Shown: piece by piece, positions 36,552 to 45,085 of the stretch
Position numbering within the stretch: position 1 is the first letter of the stretch
Layout of the letters: each line of letters opens with the position of its first letter
Assembly (NCBI GenBank): GCA_964609025.1
Contig: CAZSQM010000017.1
Location: 1-64,000, forward strand
DNA length: 64,000 bases
Origin: SIG307 sp964609025
GTDB lineage: Bacteria; Bacillota; Clostridia; Lachnospirales; Lachnospiraceae
Direction of reading: 5' to 3'
The notes under the pieces: model-generated
The model's database searches: none
Told to the model about the DNA's origin: nothing
The model's input: only the letters and a program-made list of their open reading frames with translations
Made by a program: the position numbers and the translations under genes

Positions 36552-36919
36552 AACAAAATCCTCCTTTTCTTCCCCTCCCGATACTTTTTCTTCCGTTCCG
36601 CTCTGTCCGATATCCGGGAGCGAATCCGCACTTCCACGATATCATGAAACCAGATGCTATCTGTAATAATATGACAAAACACACCGAGATATAACGAATC
36701 CGTCCTCATCCGTTCTCCGTACTTTTGGGCAAAGCTGCACCAATTCATTCCCTTTTGCTCTTCCGTAAACTCTACAAAATGCGTTTTTCGCTTTGTTCCG
36801 TCCTCATGACAGCTCATATCCGGACAGAGCGAACCGATTCGGAACCGGTTGATATCCTCTATCGGAAGCTGCTCCGCTACACGCTCCGCAATCAAATAGT
36901 GAATCATTCTGGAGGGCAT
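36542..36919 (-). CDS. Zinc-dependent phospholipase C-like protein, apparently truncated
   Basis: A 125-residue protein with the start of the phospholipase C/S1-P1-like fold: MPSRMIHYLIAERVAEQ, then RIGSLCPDMSCHEDGTKRKTH and YLGVFCHIITDSIWFHDIV, with histidines and aspartates of a metal site. The family is normally longer; here the sequence turns into a basic tail (RIRSRISDRAERKKKYREGKK) and stops, overlapping the next gene's start by 10 bases. A truncation or frameshift is likely. AGGAGGG precedes the ATG. Confidence 0.6.
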   Translation of the reverse strand: MPSRMIHYLIAERVAEQLPIEDINRFRIGSLCPDMSCHEDGTKRKTHFVEFTEEQKGMNWCSFAQKYGERMRTDSLYLGVFCHIITDSIWFHDIVEVRIRSRISDRAERKKKYREGKKRRILLCR

Positions 36920-36921
36920 TT

Positions 36922-37854
36922 TTATCCCTCCTTTTTGCAGTAAAACAAATAGGTATCTCTGGTAAGTTCATACTGCCCCTGTAGTTTCTCCCGAAGGAAG
37001 CGCAAAAAAGCGCCTCTGTTTTGTTCCAGCACAGTTTCTAACGACCTGCAGGTCTGCAAAATATATTCCATATATTCTTCTGCCGTAGAAAAATGCAATG
37101 TTGTCACATACCTTCGTTTTTCGGCATTAGGAAGCACTTCCAGAAGTTTTTGTTCCGCCGCTTCCACTTTTTCCAGTTTGCCCGAAATATCCCTGTACTT
37201 TTGCGCAGCAAGGGAATCGTCCCCGAAAAACTCCGCCATCATTTCCTTTACTGTTTCAAGCAAGAGCATGCCTCCCCAGGTACAAATAAAGACGCCGTTC
37301 TCCGAAAGCGCGGAAAAAAGTTTCCGGTACAGTGCTTTCACATCTTGAATAAAGTTTGCCACATGATTGAGGAAAATGCAATGATATTTCTCTGAAAATT
37401 CCATAAACTCCAAATCCCCCCAGACAAAGCGAAACTGTCCCTCCGCTATCTCGCCGGAAGCCTCCTGTTTTGCAATAAATTCCGCGAAACTATCCGCATG
37501 GGTATTATGCTTATCTATGCAGGTTACCCGCAGCGATTCTGGTATCCGGTCACTGTTATACCTCCAGAGATTTCCATACCCAGCTCCTGCATCCAGCACA
37601 TGCATTCCTTTTGTAAGCCCCGCCTGTTCAAATACAAACCTCGACCACCCGCGAGGCTCGTCGGAATGCTGACCAAGCCTCCATACCAGTTCATCCGCCC
37701 GTCGGTTTTTGATAATACTGTTTAATGCCGTCAAAAACGCATTGCAGTCCGTTTCCTCTTCCCTGCACTCCGTAATCGCTCTATCTACACAGGAAATCAC
37801 CGAATCCAGTTGTTCGCGCTTTCGCAGCAACAGGCGCCTCTGCGCCAAAAACAT
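36922..37854 (-). CDS. SAM-dependent methyltransferase with MerR-like coiled coil, 5' truncated
   Basis: A 310-residue frame. Residues about 65-220 are a class I methyltransferase domain (HVLDAGAGYGNLWRYNSD as motif I, CIFLNHVANFI as motif IV). The N-terminus (QRRLLLRKREQLDSVISCVD) resembles the dimerisation coil of MerR regulators. The frame extends upstream as ILSEKARKYSISREE to a stop, but no MerR HTH precedes it. The best ATG has only a crowded AGAGG. It looks like the remains of a MerR-methyltransferase fusion whose DNA-binding part is lost. Confidence 0.6.
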   Translation of the reverse strand: MFLAQRRLLLRKREQLDSVISCVDRAITECREEETDCNAFLTALNSIIKNRRADELVWRLGQHSDEPRGWSRFVFEQAGLTKGMHVLDAGAGYGNLWRYNSDRIPESLRVTCIDKHNTHADSFAEFIAKQEASGEIAEGQFRFVWGDLEFMEFSEKYHCIFLNHVANFIQDVKALYRKLFSALSENGVFICTWGGMLLLETVKEMMAEFFGDDSLAAQKYRDISGKLEKVEAAEQKLLEVLPNAEKRRYVTTLHFSTAEEYMEYILQTCRSLETVLEQNRGAFLRFLREKLQGQYELTRDTYLFYCKKEG

Positions 37855-37880
37855 TTCCTCTCTGCTTATCGAATATTTTC

Positions 37881-37909
37881 TTGCCTTTTCCGATAAAATC
37901 TAGTATAGT
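37881..37909 (+). promoter_or_regulatory. Promoter of the glmS transcript
   Basis: TTGCCT (37881-37886), 17-base spacer, TATAGT (37904-37909), about 60 bases before the ribozyme cleavage site. Confidence 0.65.
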
Positions 37910-37975
37910 AATAGGTGCAGAAATGCGTTCCTTTGCACTCCGCACAAAACCGGAGGCTTTGCATAGGATAATATT

Positions 37976-38160
37976 AGCGCCATGTACCATATTACGGCCT
38001 TCCCTTTTCCGGGTGACATGTTCCTTTCGGTCAGCGAAAAAGCGACGCCGTAAACCGGTTGACGAGGTGAACGGTAATCGAAAATTCGGCGGATGCCGTT
38101 CCGCAGCTCTTCGCTGCGTATTCTATGAGAAAAACATGGGGAACCATGCAACAAAGGCTT
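37976..38160 (+). ncRNA. glmS ribozyme riboswitch
   Basis: The conserved glmS ribozyme core is visible: the cleavage-site region A|GCGCC at 37976-37981, TTGACGAGG (near 38060), then ATCGAAAATTCGGCGGATGCC (about 38078-38098), and a P3/P4-like tail with CATGGGGAACCATG. In characterised cases glucosamine-6-phosphate acts as a coenzyme for self-cleavage, and the cut mRNA is degraded, giving feedback control of glmS. The gene directly downstream is glmS. Confidence 0.93.
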
Positions 38161-38189
38161 AGAAACGAAGAATACCGCTACTTTACGGC

Positions 38190-38213
38190 AGAACACCTTT
38201 TTATCGGTGTTCT
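38190..38213 (+). terminator. Hairpin between glmS ribozyme and glmS
   Basis: AGAACACC, TTTTTAT loop, CGGTGTTCT, followed by TGATTTTG. It resembles a weak intrinsic terminator or a stabilising hairpin about 40 bases before the glmS start. Confidence 0.45.
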
Positions 38214-38252
38214 TGATTTTGTTGTGCTTTTTTGCACGGAAAGGATACTTTT

Positions 38253-40094
38253 ATGTGTGGAATTATTGGTTTTACCGGCTATCTGGATGCCAAAGAGGTT
38301 CTGCTCGAAGGGCTTGCCGCTTTGGAATACCGCGGTTACGACAGTGCCGGAATCGCGTGTTGCGTCAGGGACGAGGACGCGCCGATTAAAGTGATTAAAT
38401 CCGTCGGAAAGGTTGCCGAATTAAGAAATATCGTACCGGCGAATCTGGACTCCGGCTGCGGTATCGGACATACCCGCTGGGCAACCCACGGCGGCGTTAC
38501 CGTACCGAACGCACACCCGCACACCGCGGGACGCGTCACTCTCATTCACAACGGCATTATTGAGAACTATCACGAACTGGCGGAAGAGCTTGCCAGGACC
38601 GGACGCACTCCTTACTCCCAGACCGACACGGAAATCACCGCGATGTTAATCGACAGCCTTTACACGGGTGACGCTTACGATGCCATCCAAAAGGCCGCAC
38701 AGCGTTTGGAAGGCGCTTATGCGTTCTGTATTCTCTTTACGGATCAGCCGGATATCATCTATTGTATCCGCAAAGGAAGCCCGCTTGTTATCTGCAATAC
38801 GGAGGAAGGCTCCGTGGTTGCTTCCGATATGGTGGCACTGCTGCGCTACTCCAAGGAGTATTTTGTTCTGCCGGAAAATCAGATTGCAAAGCTTACGAAA
38901 AACTCGGTTACCGTTACCGACCTAAACGGAGAGCCGGTCATGCCGCAGATGCTCAGCGTCAACTGGGATATGTCCGCCGCGCAGAAAAACGGCTACAAAC
39001 ACTACATGTTAAAGGAAATTCACGAGCAGCCGGAGGCGGTGCTCCGCACCGTTAAGCCCCGCATGAAAAAAGAAGGCGACCTGCTTCTCCCGGACTTTTC
39101 CGAAGACGGGATTCCGGATGCGCTGTTTCTTTCCGCAAACCGCGTAATTATTACCGCCTGCGGTACCGCAATGCACGCCGGATTAATCGGCAGAATTTTA
39201 ATGGAGCGTCTGCTCCGCATTCCGGTTACGGTGGAAATTGCCTCCGAATTCCGCTATGAAGACCCGATTATTGACGAACATACGTTAATCATTACCGTTT
39301 CCCAGTCGGGAGAAACCGCCGACACCCTTGCAGCAGTCCGTCTGGCACGGGAAAAGGGCGCAAAGACGCTCTCTATTGTCAACGTCAAGGGCTCTTCCAT
39401 TGCAAGAGAAAGCGACTATGTACTTTACACCCACGCAGGCCCGGAAATCGCCGTTGCAAGCACCAAGGCGTATACCGCGCAGCTTGCCGCCTTTTACCTG
39501 ATTGCGTTCCGCTTTGCCTACGCGAAGGGCGCGCTTTCCGCGGAGGGCTGCTCCGCTTATATGAAGTCCCTTGCCGACGTGCCGAAAGCCATTGAGGACG
39601 CTCTACTCAGCAAGGATATTACAAAGGAACTGAGCAAACGCCTGACCCCGTCCCATGATTTATTCTTTATCGGAAGAGGGCTTGACTATGCTCTCTCCTG
39701 TGAGGCTTCCATTAAGCTGAAGGAAATCAGCTACATTCATTCCGAGGCATATGCCGCAGGCGAACTAAAGCACGGAACGCTCTCTCTCGTTACCATGGGA
39801 GTTCCGGTGGTTGCACTGGCTACCCAGCCGGACGTGTTTGCAAAGATGATTTCCAATGTAAAGGAAGTGTGTGCGCGCGGTGCTTTCGTTATTCTGATTA
39901 CCTCCGCCCAGAACGCGCCTCTGGTTGACAAATCCATTGCCGACGTACTGATTACGTTACCGGAAACCGGAAGCGAGTTTACACCGTTTACCGCTGCGAT
40001 TATTTTGCAGTTAATTGCCTACTACACCTCCTCCTACCGGGGACTGGATGTAGACCAGCCGAGAAACCTTGCAAAATCGGTAACGGTAGAATAA
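38253..40094 (+). CDS. glmS: Glutamine-fructose-6-phosphate aminotransferase
   Basis: A 613-residue enzyme. It starts MCGIIGFTGYLDAKEVLLEG, with the Cys nucleophile of the glutaminase domain directly after Met. The glutaminase motif GIGHTRWATHGG and two SIS domains (SQSGETADTLAAVRLAREKG; SYIHSEAYAAGELKHG) follow. The C-terminus LAKSVTVE is the typical GlmS end. It makes glucosamine-6-phosphate for cell-wall synthesis. The ATG at 38253 has GGAAAGGA upstream. Control is by the upstream ribozyme. Confidence 0.97.
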   Translation: MCGIIGFTGYLDAKEVLLEGLAALEYRGYDSAGIACCVRDEDAPIKVIKSVGKVAELRNIVPANLDSGCGIGHTRWATHGGVTVPNAHPHTAGRVTLIHNGIIENYHELAEELARTGRTPYSQTDTEITAMLIDSLYTGDAYDAIQKAAQRLEGAYAFCILFTDQPDIIYCIRKGSPLVICNTEEGSVVASDMVALLRYSKEYFVLPENQIAKLTKNSVTVTDLNGEPVMPQMLSVNWDMSAAQKNGYKHYMLKEIHEQPEAVLRTVKPRMKKEGDLLLPDFSEDGIPDALFLSANRVIITACGTAMHAGLIGRILMERLLRIPVTVEIASEFRYEDPIIDEHTLIITVSQSGETADTLAAVRLAREKGAKTLSIVNVKGSSIARESDYVLYTHAGPEIAVASTKAYTAQLAAFYLIAFRFAYAKGALSAEGCSAYMKSLADVPKAIEDALLSKDITKELSKRLTPSHDLFFIGRGLDYALSCEASIKLKEISYIHSEAYAAGELKHGTLSLVTMGVPVVALATQPDVFAKMISNVKEVCARGAFVILITSAQNAPLVDKSIADVLITLPETGSEFTPFTAAIILQLIAYYTSSYRGLDVDQPRNLAKSVTVE

Positions 40095-40115
40095 AATAGG
40101 AACCCTACTCGATGA

Positions 40116-40163
40116 AAAAGGCTTTCCGTACGATTACCTGATGTAATCTGTGGAAAGCCTTTT
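40116..40163. terminator. Terminator after glmS
   Basis: AAAAGGCTTTCC at 40116-40127 pairs with GGAAAGCCTTTT at 40152-40163 around a 24-base loop. It could work in both directions, also ending the minus-strand transcript of the small membrane protein. Confidence 0.75.
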
Positions 40164-40218
40164 CTTAACTGACGTTTCAAATAACCGGTTAAATACATTG
40201 TTCCGGCAAATTCACCGC

Positions 40219-40374
40219 CTAAAACATAATCTCCGACTTTTTCTTTAACAGTCTTGCGCTGTTGACAATCAACGCCGCGCCGGTCAAGGCGCCGGTGAGA
40301 ATCGCAACAATTCCCAACACCAGATTCCATACACCGACGGATGCCATCGTCTTATAAATCTTTTCGTCCTGCAT
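40219..40374 (-). CDS. Small membrane protein (51 aa)
   Basis: An unrecognised 51-residue protein, MQDEKIYKTMASVGVWN, then LVLGIVAILTGALTGAALIV (one membrane segment) and NSARLLKKKSEIMF. The start has a strong AAGGAGGT seven bases upstream, and the positive tail suggests a cytoplasmic C-terminus. It is downstream of pyrE in the same direction and convergent with glmS. It resembles small membrane proteins often found in Lachnospiraceae; function unknown. Confidence 0.7.
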   Translation of the reverse strand: MQDEKIYKTMASVGVWNLVLGIVAILTGALTGAALIVNSARLLKKKSEIMF

Positions 40375-40448
40375 AAGATACCTCCTTACCTTCCTTCCAA
40401 AGTGAAAACTCTATCTTTTTCGTTTCTTTTATAACGCCCGACTGACGC

Positions 40449-41123
40449 CTATTTTGCGCCGTACTGCTCGTAGTAAGCATCGATTGCGCTCTTTAAGGTA
40501 TCGTTAATTACAACCTCTCCCTTGTACGGCTTGTTGTATAAGTGCTCCGTCACCTCTGCCATGGAAACGATAGCGGCTGTCGGGAAGCCGTACACCTCTG
40601 CCACTTCATCCAACGCACACTTATCGCCCTTTCCGCGCTCCATGCGATTGAGGGAAACGATTAATCCTTTAATCTCGACGTTTGCCTGTGCGCGTACAAT
40701 CGGTACGGTTTCCTCCATCGACTTGCCGGAGGTGGTTACGTCCTCAATCATAATGACACGGTCACCGTCCTGCAGCTTATGTCCGAGAAGAATTCCCACA
40801 TCGCCGTGATCCTTTTCTTCCTTCCGGTTGGAACAATACTTTACATCCTTTCCGTAAAGCTCGCTGTACGCCATCGCCGTTGCCACACTAAGCGGAATCC
40901 CCTTATAAGCCGGTCCGAACAGCACATCAAAATCATCCCCGTAGGTATCGTGAATCGCTCTTGCATAATACTCACCGAGCTTCCGAAGCTGCGTACCGGT
41001 AACATAGCCGCCCGCATTCATAAAAAACGGTGACTTTCTGCCGCTCTTTAACGTAAACTCACCGAACTTTAATACCTTACTGTCCACCATGAACTCGATA
41101 AATTCCTGCTTGTACTGTTCCAT
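40449..41123 (-). CDS. pyrE: Orotate phosphoribosyltransferase
   Basis: A 224-residue type I phosphoribosyltransferase. The PRPP-binding motif is RVIMIEDVTTSGKSMEETV; the lysine-containing loop SNRKEEKDHGDVG and GPAYKGIPLSVATA are also present. It adds PRPP to orotate to give OMP in pyrimidine synthesis. It stands apart from pyrK-pyrD, which lie 10 kb away in the same direction. AAGGAGG precedes the ATG with a rather long spacing. Confidence 0.95.
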   Translation of the reverse strand: MEQYKQEFIEFMVDSKVLKFGEFTLKSGRKSPFFMNAGGYVTGTQLRKLGEYYARAIHDTYGDDFDVLFGPAYKGIPLSVATAMAYSELYGKDVKYCSNRKEEKDHGDVGILLGHKLQDGDRVIMIEDVTTSGKSMEETVPIVRAQANVEIKGLIVSLNRMERGKGDKCALDEVAEVYGFPTAAIVSMAEVTEHLYNKPYKGEVVINDTLKSAIDAYYEQYGAK

Positions 41124-41411
41124 TTAATAAAATCCTCCTTGTTTTAAGCCACATTGCGGACTTTTCTCTTACTCCAAGTATCGTTACTGTGCCGTTTTTG
41201 TACCATTTCACGATTTCCTCATGTAAGCATCCCTTTCCGATTTGTCGGCAAAACAAAAAAGCACAGATACACTTACTAAGTATACCACCAACTCATCTAA
41301 TTTTCAACCAACAACTGCAAATGTTCTTCTAATTCCAACAAAGAACCGCCCGTATGGAATGGACTTTTCTTTTATAAAGCGCCCACTACCTCTCCCGGCA
41401 GTAGGTGCACC

Positions 41412-42422
41412 TTATATCTGCTGTCCGAAATTTCTTATGCAATTAGATATATACTTCATAATTGCCTCTTCGGAGTTCAATCCGTTCTCTTTATAAAATT
41501 GTTCCACTGACCGTTCCTCAATTACCTCGTTCCCCGGCTCATTCTCCTGATATCCGATTCTTTTTTCCATCCATGGTTCTTGTGAATGACTTATCATTTC
41601 TAATGTTTTTGAAGAATATAAGCCAAATGTACGAAGTACCAATTCTATTGCCTGTATTTCACCCTCGCCAAGCAATGACCGGAGACATCCGTGTGAGCCA
41701 TAGATTCCGGTGTCAATCGGTTTATATCCAAACTTTTTATATTGATTATAAACCTTCGGATACACCGGTCCATGTTGCCACGCCTGACACTCCTCATCAA
41801 TTAATCGATTTCCGTTCATCGCATAATTCACACCGTTCGAAAAGGCCAGCAGCTTCTCCAGTGCAAGAGGTGTCACCTCTTCCAAATGCGTAATAATATA
41901 ATTTACAATCTGATCCAGTTTAGACTTGCCGATTTCACATAATCTTTCATATCTGACTATGATTTTTCGATATGCAACCTCTTTTAACTTACTCTTATTC
42001 TTCTTTACCGACTCAATAAAAAATCTTTCATCATTTAACATCTTATACAGTACATCAGAATATTCCTTTGCCGGAATAAAGCCATCATAATATCTCTTTA
42101 TTGTCACTTTACCAAACCCGGCAATATCCGCAAGTGTCTCTTTTCCCACATCATATTTACTCATAATCTCAGATATTTCATCAATATCAATAATTCCTTT
42201 TTGTTTTTTATAAGCTTTTATTTTAGACTCCGACTTTCTTGAATTATAGTCAATATCCGTTGCCACTTCCGTTCCGCAGCATTTACATCTACCAACTTTG
42301 AAGCGATAACTAATCTTTTCTGTCTTATACTCCTCTGCAATCATTTCATCTGAAACATAGAATTCCACCAAATCTTCACATTCATTACAATAAGCAAGTC
42401 TGTTTTTCTCCATCCTCTCCAT
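41412..42422 (-). CDS. Panacea-domain (SocA/DUF4065) antitoxin with MqsA-like zinc finger
   Basis: A 336-residue protein. The N-terminus carries two CxxC pairs (AYCNECEDLV and GRCKCCGTEV), as in MqsA-type antitoxins, followed by an HTH-like region (VGKETLADIAGFGKVTIKRY). Residues about 170-260 match the Panacea/DUF4065 domain: LEKLLAFSNGVNYAMNG, then ECQAWQHGPVYPKVYNQYKK. Panacea proteins neutralise many unrelated toxins encoded next door. The gene upstream (42542) is the obvious toxin candidate. GGAAGGTGAG precedes the ATG. Confidence 0.75.
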   Translation of the reverse strand: MERMEKNRLAYCNECEDLVEFYVSDEMIAEEYKTEKISYRFKVGRCKCCGTEVATDIDYNSRKSESKIKAYKKQKGIIDIDEISEIMSKYDVGKETLADIAGFGKVTIKRYYDGFIPAKEYSDVLYKMLNDERFFIESVKKNKSKLKEVAYRKIIVRYERLCEIGKSKLDQIVNYIITHLEEVTPLALEKLLAFSNGVNYAMNGNRLIDEECQAWQHGPVYPKVYNQYKKFGYKPIDTGIYGSHGCLRSLLGEGEIQAIELVLRTFGLYSSKTLEMISHSQEPWMEKRIGYQENEPGNEVIEERSVEQFYKENGLNSEEAIMKYISNCIRNFGQQI

Positions 42423-42541
42423 ATTCTCACCTTCCTCATTCTTATCATATTCACCTTACATATCCCACTTTATTTTTTAACAATTCGGTATACGGTTTTA
42501 TGCCGCATACTGAATTGTTATTCTCCTAATCATCATTATTT

Positions 42542-43027
42542 CTATGTGTTCTTTGGTCTATTCTTATGAAATGAAACTACAAAAACTTTTTCATATGGAA
42601 TTTTTCTATCATTCACTTTAATATAAATCAAAACATGTTCAGAAGTCATACCGCTTTCTTCGGCATCTCTTCTCATCAATTTACAGGGATACTTGAATAT
42701 AAATAAGTATTCCTGTGGGTATCCCAACTTCTTTCTCTTTGCTGCTCCCTTGCTTAAGTCCAACACCTTTGCAACAAAATTTTCTTTCGACAAATCCTTA
42801 AGTATCTTATTCTCATCAGACGTATCAAATACGTAATCATCCGATAAGGCAGGATTCTCTTCTGTCGGAGTCTGTGGAATATATGTCTTTTCATCAACTG
42901 CTTTTGATAAATCCTGCAACACTGTCAACAGTTCGTCATCGCTACAAAAAATTATCGGCGCTGCTTCCACATACTCATCTATGGCATCTATCGGCAACTT
43001 TCGAAAATGCTCTGTCGTTGCTTCCAT
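42542..43027 (-). CDS. Putative toxin paired with the Panacea antitoxin
   Basis: A 161-residue protein not assigned by motif. The N-terminal half is acidic; the C-terminal half (PQEYLFIFKYPCKLMRRDAE, then HVLIYIKVNDRKIPYEKVFV and SFHKNRPKNT) is beta-rich and basic at the end. The ATG at 43027 (MEATTEHF) has GGGAGGG upstream. It precedes the Panacea antitoxin gene by 119 bases in the same direction, and both are more AT-rich than the flanks. The toxin role is inferred from this arrangement only. Confidence 0.5.
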   Translation of the reverse strand: MEATTEHFRKLPIDAIDEYVEAAPIIFCSDDELLTVLQDLSKAVDEKTYIPQTPTEENPALSDDYVFDTSDENKILKDLSKENFVAKVLDLSKGAAKRKKLGYPQEYLFIFKYPCKLMRRDAEESGMTSEHVLIYIKVNDRKIPYEKVFVVSFHKNRPKNT

Positions 43028-43219
43028 CACATTCCCTCCCTTCCGTTCTTGCTTGATACGTTTTATCTGTTTTTGTATTTTCCGTATCATACCTCTATTT
43101 TATCACATATGCTTCAATTGTCAACCTACACACTAAAATTTTGTACGATAATAAAATTTCCCGTAATCCTATAATCGATTTCTCTTCCCGCACTGTACAC
43201 AAACCGAAGCAGGCAAAAC

Positions 43220-44320
43220 TTACTTCGTTATCCATCCGCCTTTATCTGACAATGTTACTATGTAACTGTGGTCATAGTTTTCCCTGAAATAAAACTCTGC
43301 GGTCAATGCCGAAGGCGTATATACAACCGACCACATAGTTTTTTCATAGCTCCCCTCGGATTGCGGATAATTAAACTGCGCCACCGACTTTAACATTTCC
43401 CGCACACCTTTTTGATCCGTGCTGCCGGAATACTGTGCAAGCCTGTCAAAACGCTCATGCGACTGTTCTGATCCGATACCGTATTTTTTACCTTCCGCCA
43501 GATAGTGGTTGGTAACAATCTTCGTTTCCGTGATAACCGGCTCTCCGTCGATATATTCGACTACTACACTTTTTCCGCTTGCATCCGCAATGGAAAAATG
43601 ATGTGCGGAACCGATGGACGAGTTCATGTCATACTGCTTTAACAGTTCAATTGCCTCGTCTACGTTTGCAGCCCTATCGAGAAGAAGTCTTATTGCCGTC
43701 GTTGTAGTAAGGTCTGCTTTCCCTGTATTCTGATGTGTTTCTTCCTTATCCCCCGCCATCAAATCCGCAATCACCAGGCCCTTTTCATTCATACCGTCCA
43801 GCGGGACATAAATCGCTGCCAGCGTCATCATACGTTGCGCCATAGAGCCATCCGGTGTATAGTCCTCTCCGAACCCAAGGAACTCCGGACAGCAGGTCGA
43901 TACAGATTCATATCCGTTCTCCGGTTTTGTATGTACGATAAGTGCCGAACACTCCTCCCAGTCATAATTACGCCCAAACAGCACAGCTCCGTTCTCATCC
44001 GTCGTGCAGATTGTAGAACACCCATATTCTCCGGTGCTGACATCCGACTCAATCCGATAAAAGCCGTGTGACAAAAACCCGGTCAAATAATTCGCCACCT
44101 CTGCATCGCTGGCAGCACCGCCGCGTGCAAGGAACTCATCGAATCCATAATCACCGGCATATTCCATAGAATAAAGCCCTCTCTCCTGCTCCCTGATTGT
44201 GTTTGCAGCCGTGATAAACTCACCAAACATCATCCACGCACCAACCAGAAATACAATCAGGCAAAGAAAAAGAACCGAACTCAGCCCTAACACAACCTTG
44301 CGTTTTTTACTCATTTTCAT
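43220..44320 (-). CDS. Membrane-anchored choloylglycine hydrolase-family Ntn hydrolase
   Basis: A 366-residue protein with an N-terminal membrane anchor (about 9-33). The catalytic core fits the linear amide C-N hydrolase family: C101 lies 14 residues before FGRNYDW, the same spacing as the nucleophile Cys2 and FGRN in bile salt hydrolases and penicillin V acylases. Here the Cys is internal, so processing or a variant mechanism is needed to expose it. The substrate is unknown. The ATG at 44320 has AAGGAG upstream and overlaps the previous gene's end by 14 bases. Confidence 0.72.
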   Translation of the reverse strand: MKMSKKRKVVLGLSSVLFLCLIVFLVGAWMMFGEFITAANTIREQERGLYSMEYAGDYGFDEFLARGGAASDAEVANYLTGFLSHGFYRIESDVSTGEYGCSTICTTDENGAVLFGRNYDWEECSALIVHTKPENGYESVSTCCPEFLGFGEDYTPDGSMAQRMMTLAAIYVPLDGMNEKGLVIADLMAGDKEETHQNTGKADLTTTTAIRLLLDRAANVDEAIELLKQYDMNSSIGSAHHFSIADASGKSVVVEYIDGEPVITETKIVTNHYLAEGKKYGIGSEQSHERFDRLAQYSGSTDQKGVREMLKSVAQFNYPQSEGSYEKTMWSVVYTPSALTAEFYFRENYDHSYIVTLSDKGGWITK

Positions 44321-45035
44321 ACCTTTTCTCCTTGATCTCTTTTTTCCAGGGCTTTTTCCCATCGAGCCAGCCTTTTTCTTTCCAGTATTGCTTTTCGTAT
44401 GGCGATGCTCCCCAATCCGCCTTTTGCATCCCGCTTCCCATGTCAAAAAGGAATCGTGTTTTTATCCCGACACGGACCGGTTTCTCCTTGGATAATGCTC
44501 TTCCGAGCTTTTTCATATCCTTTTCGATTTTCAGTTTAATCTTATCGGGTACCATTTTCCAGTTCATCGCCTGAACCGCTACGCCATACTCCTTCACCTC
44601 CGGTATACACCAGTGCCGAAGATTATCTGCCAGCTGCCTTGTCGCTTTTTTCGCACCTGCGCCGGCAGTTGTGGATATCACAACCGCTCTTTTGGAAAAC
44701 ATTTCCTCATAGGGTTTATGCGACATCCAGTTTGTATAAAATAATTCCAAAAAAGCTTTCATCGGCGCACTCGGCATCATACAATAGTTCGGACTTGTAA
44801 AGATTAATAAATCCGCTTCCAGTATTGCCTGATCAATCATCCTCTTTTCCTCCCAATACGGACACTTTTCCCTTTTCTCAAGACATTGATAGCACCCCAG
44901 ACAAAAGTGATTCAAATCTCTCGGCAAATAGAATTCCTGTATTTCTTTTTCACATGTTATATTCTCAACCAAAATCCCCGCTACATTCCAAGTGCTGCCT
45001 TTATGATTTTGTCCGTGAATCAATACAATTTTCAT
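44307..45035 (-). CDS. NADPH-dependent FMN reductase / flavodoxin-fold protein
   Basis: A 242-residue protein with a flavodoxin-like fold: MKIVLIHGQNHKGSTWNVAG (phosphate loop), FCLGCYQCLE (a CxxC-containing loop), and LLIFTSPNYCMMPSAPMKAF. This matches the iron-sulfur-flavoprotein or NAD(P)H reductase group. The C-terminal 60 residues are basic. The ATG at 45035 has AGAGGGGG upstream. It lies between the deaminase gene and the Ntn hydrolase gene in one direction. Confidence 0.75.
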   Translation of the reverse strand: MKIVLIHGQNHKGSTWNVAGILVENITCEKEIQEFYLPRDLNHFCLGCYQCLEKREKCPYWEEKRMIDQAILEADLLIFTSPNYCMMPSAPMKAFLELFYTNWMSHKPYEEMFSKRAVVISTTAGAGAKKATRQLADNLRHWCIPEVKEYGVAVQAMNWKMVPDKIKLKIEKDMKKLGRALSKEKPVRVGIKTRFLFDMGSGMQKADWGASPYEKQYWKEKGWLDGKKPWKKEIKEKRYENE

Positions 45036-45085
45036 CAAATTATGCCCCCTCTGTAATATCTTTTCGCATAAGCACTCCTCCTTCA

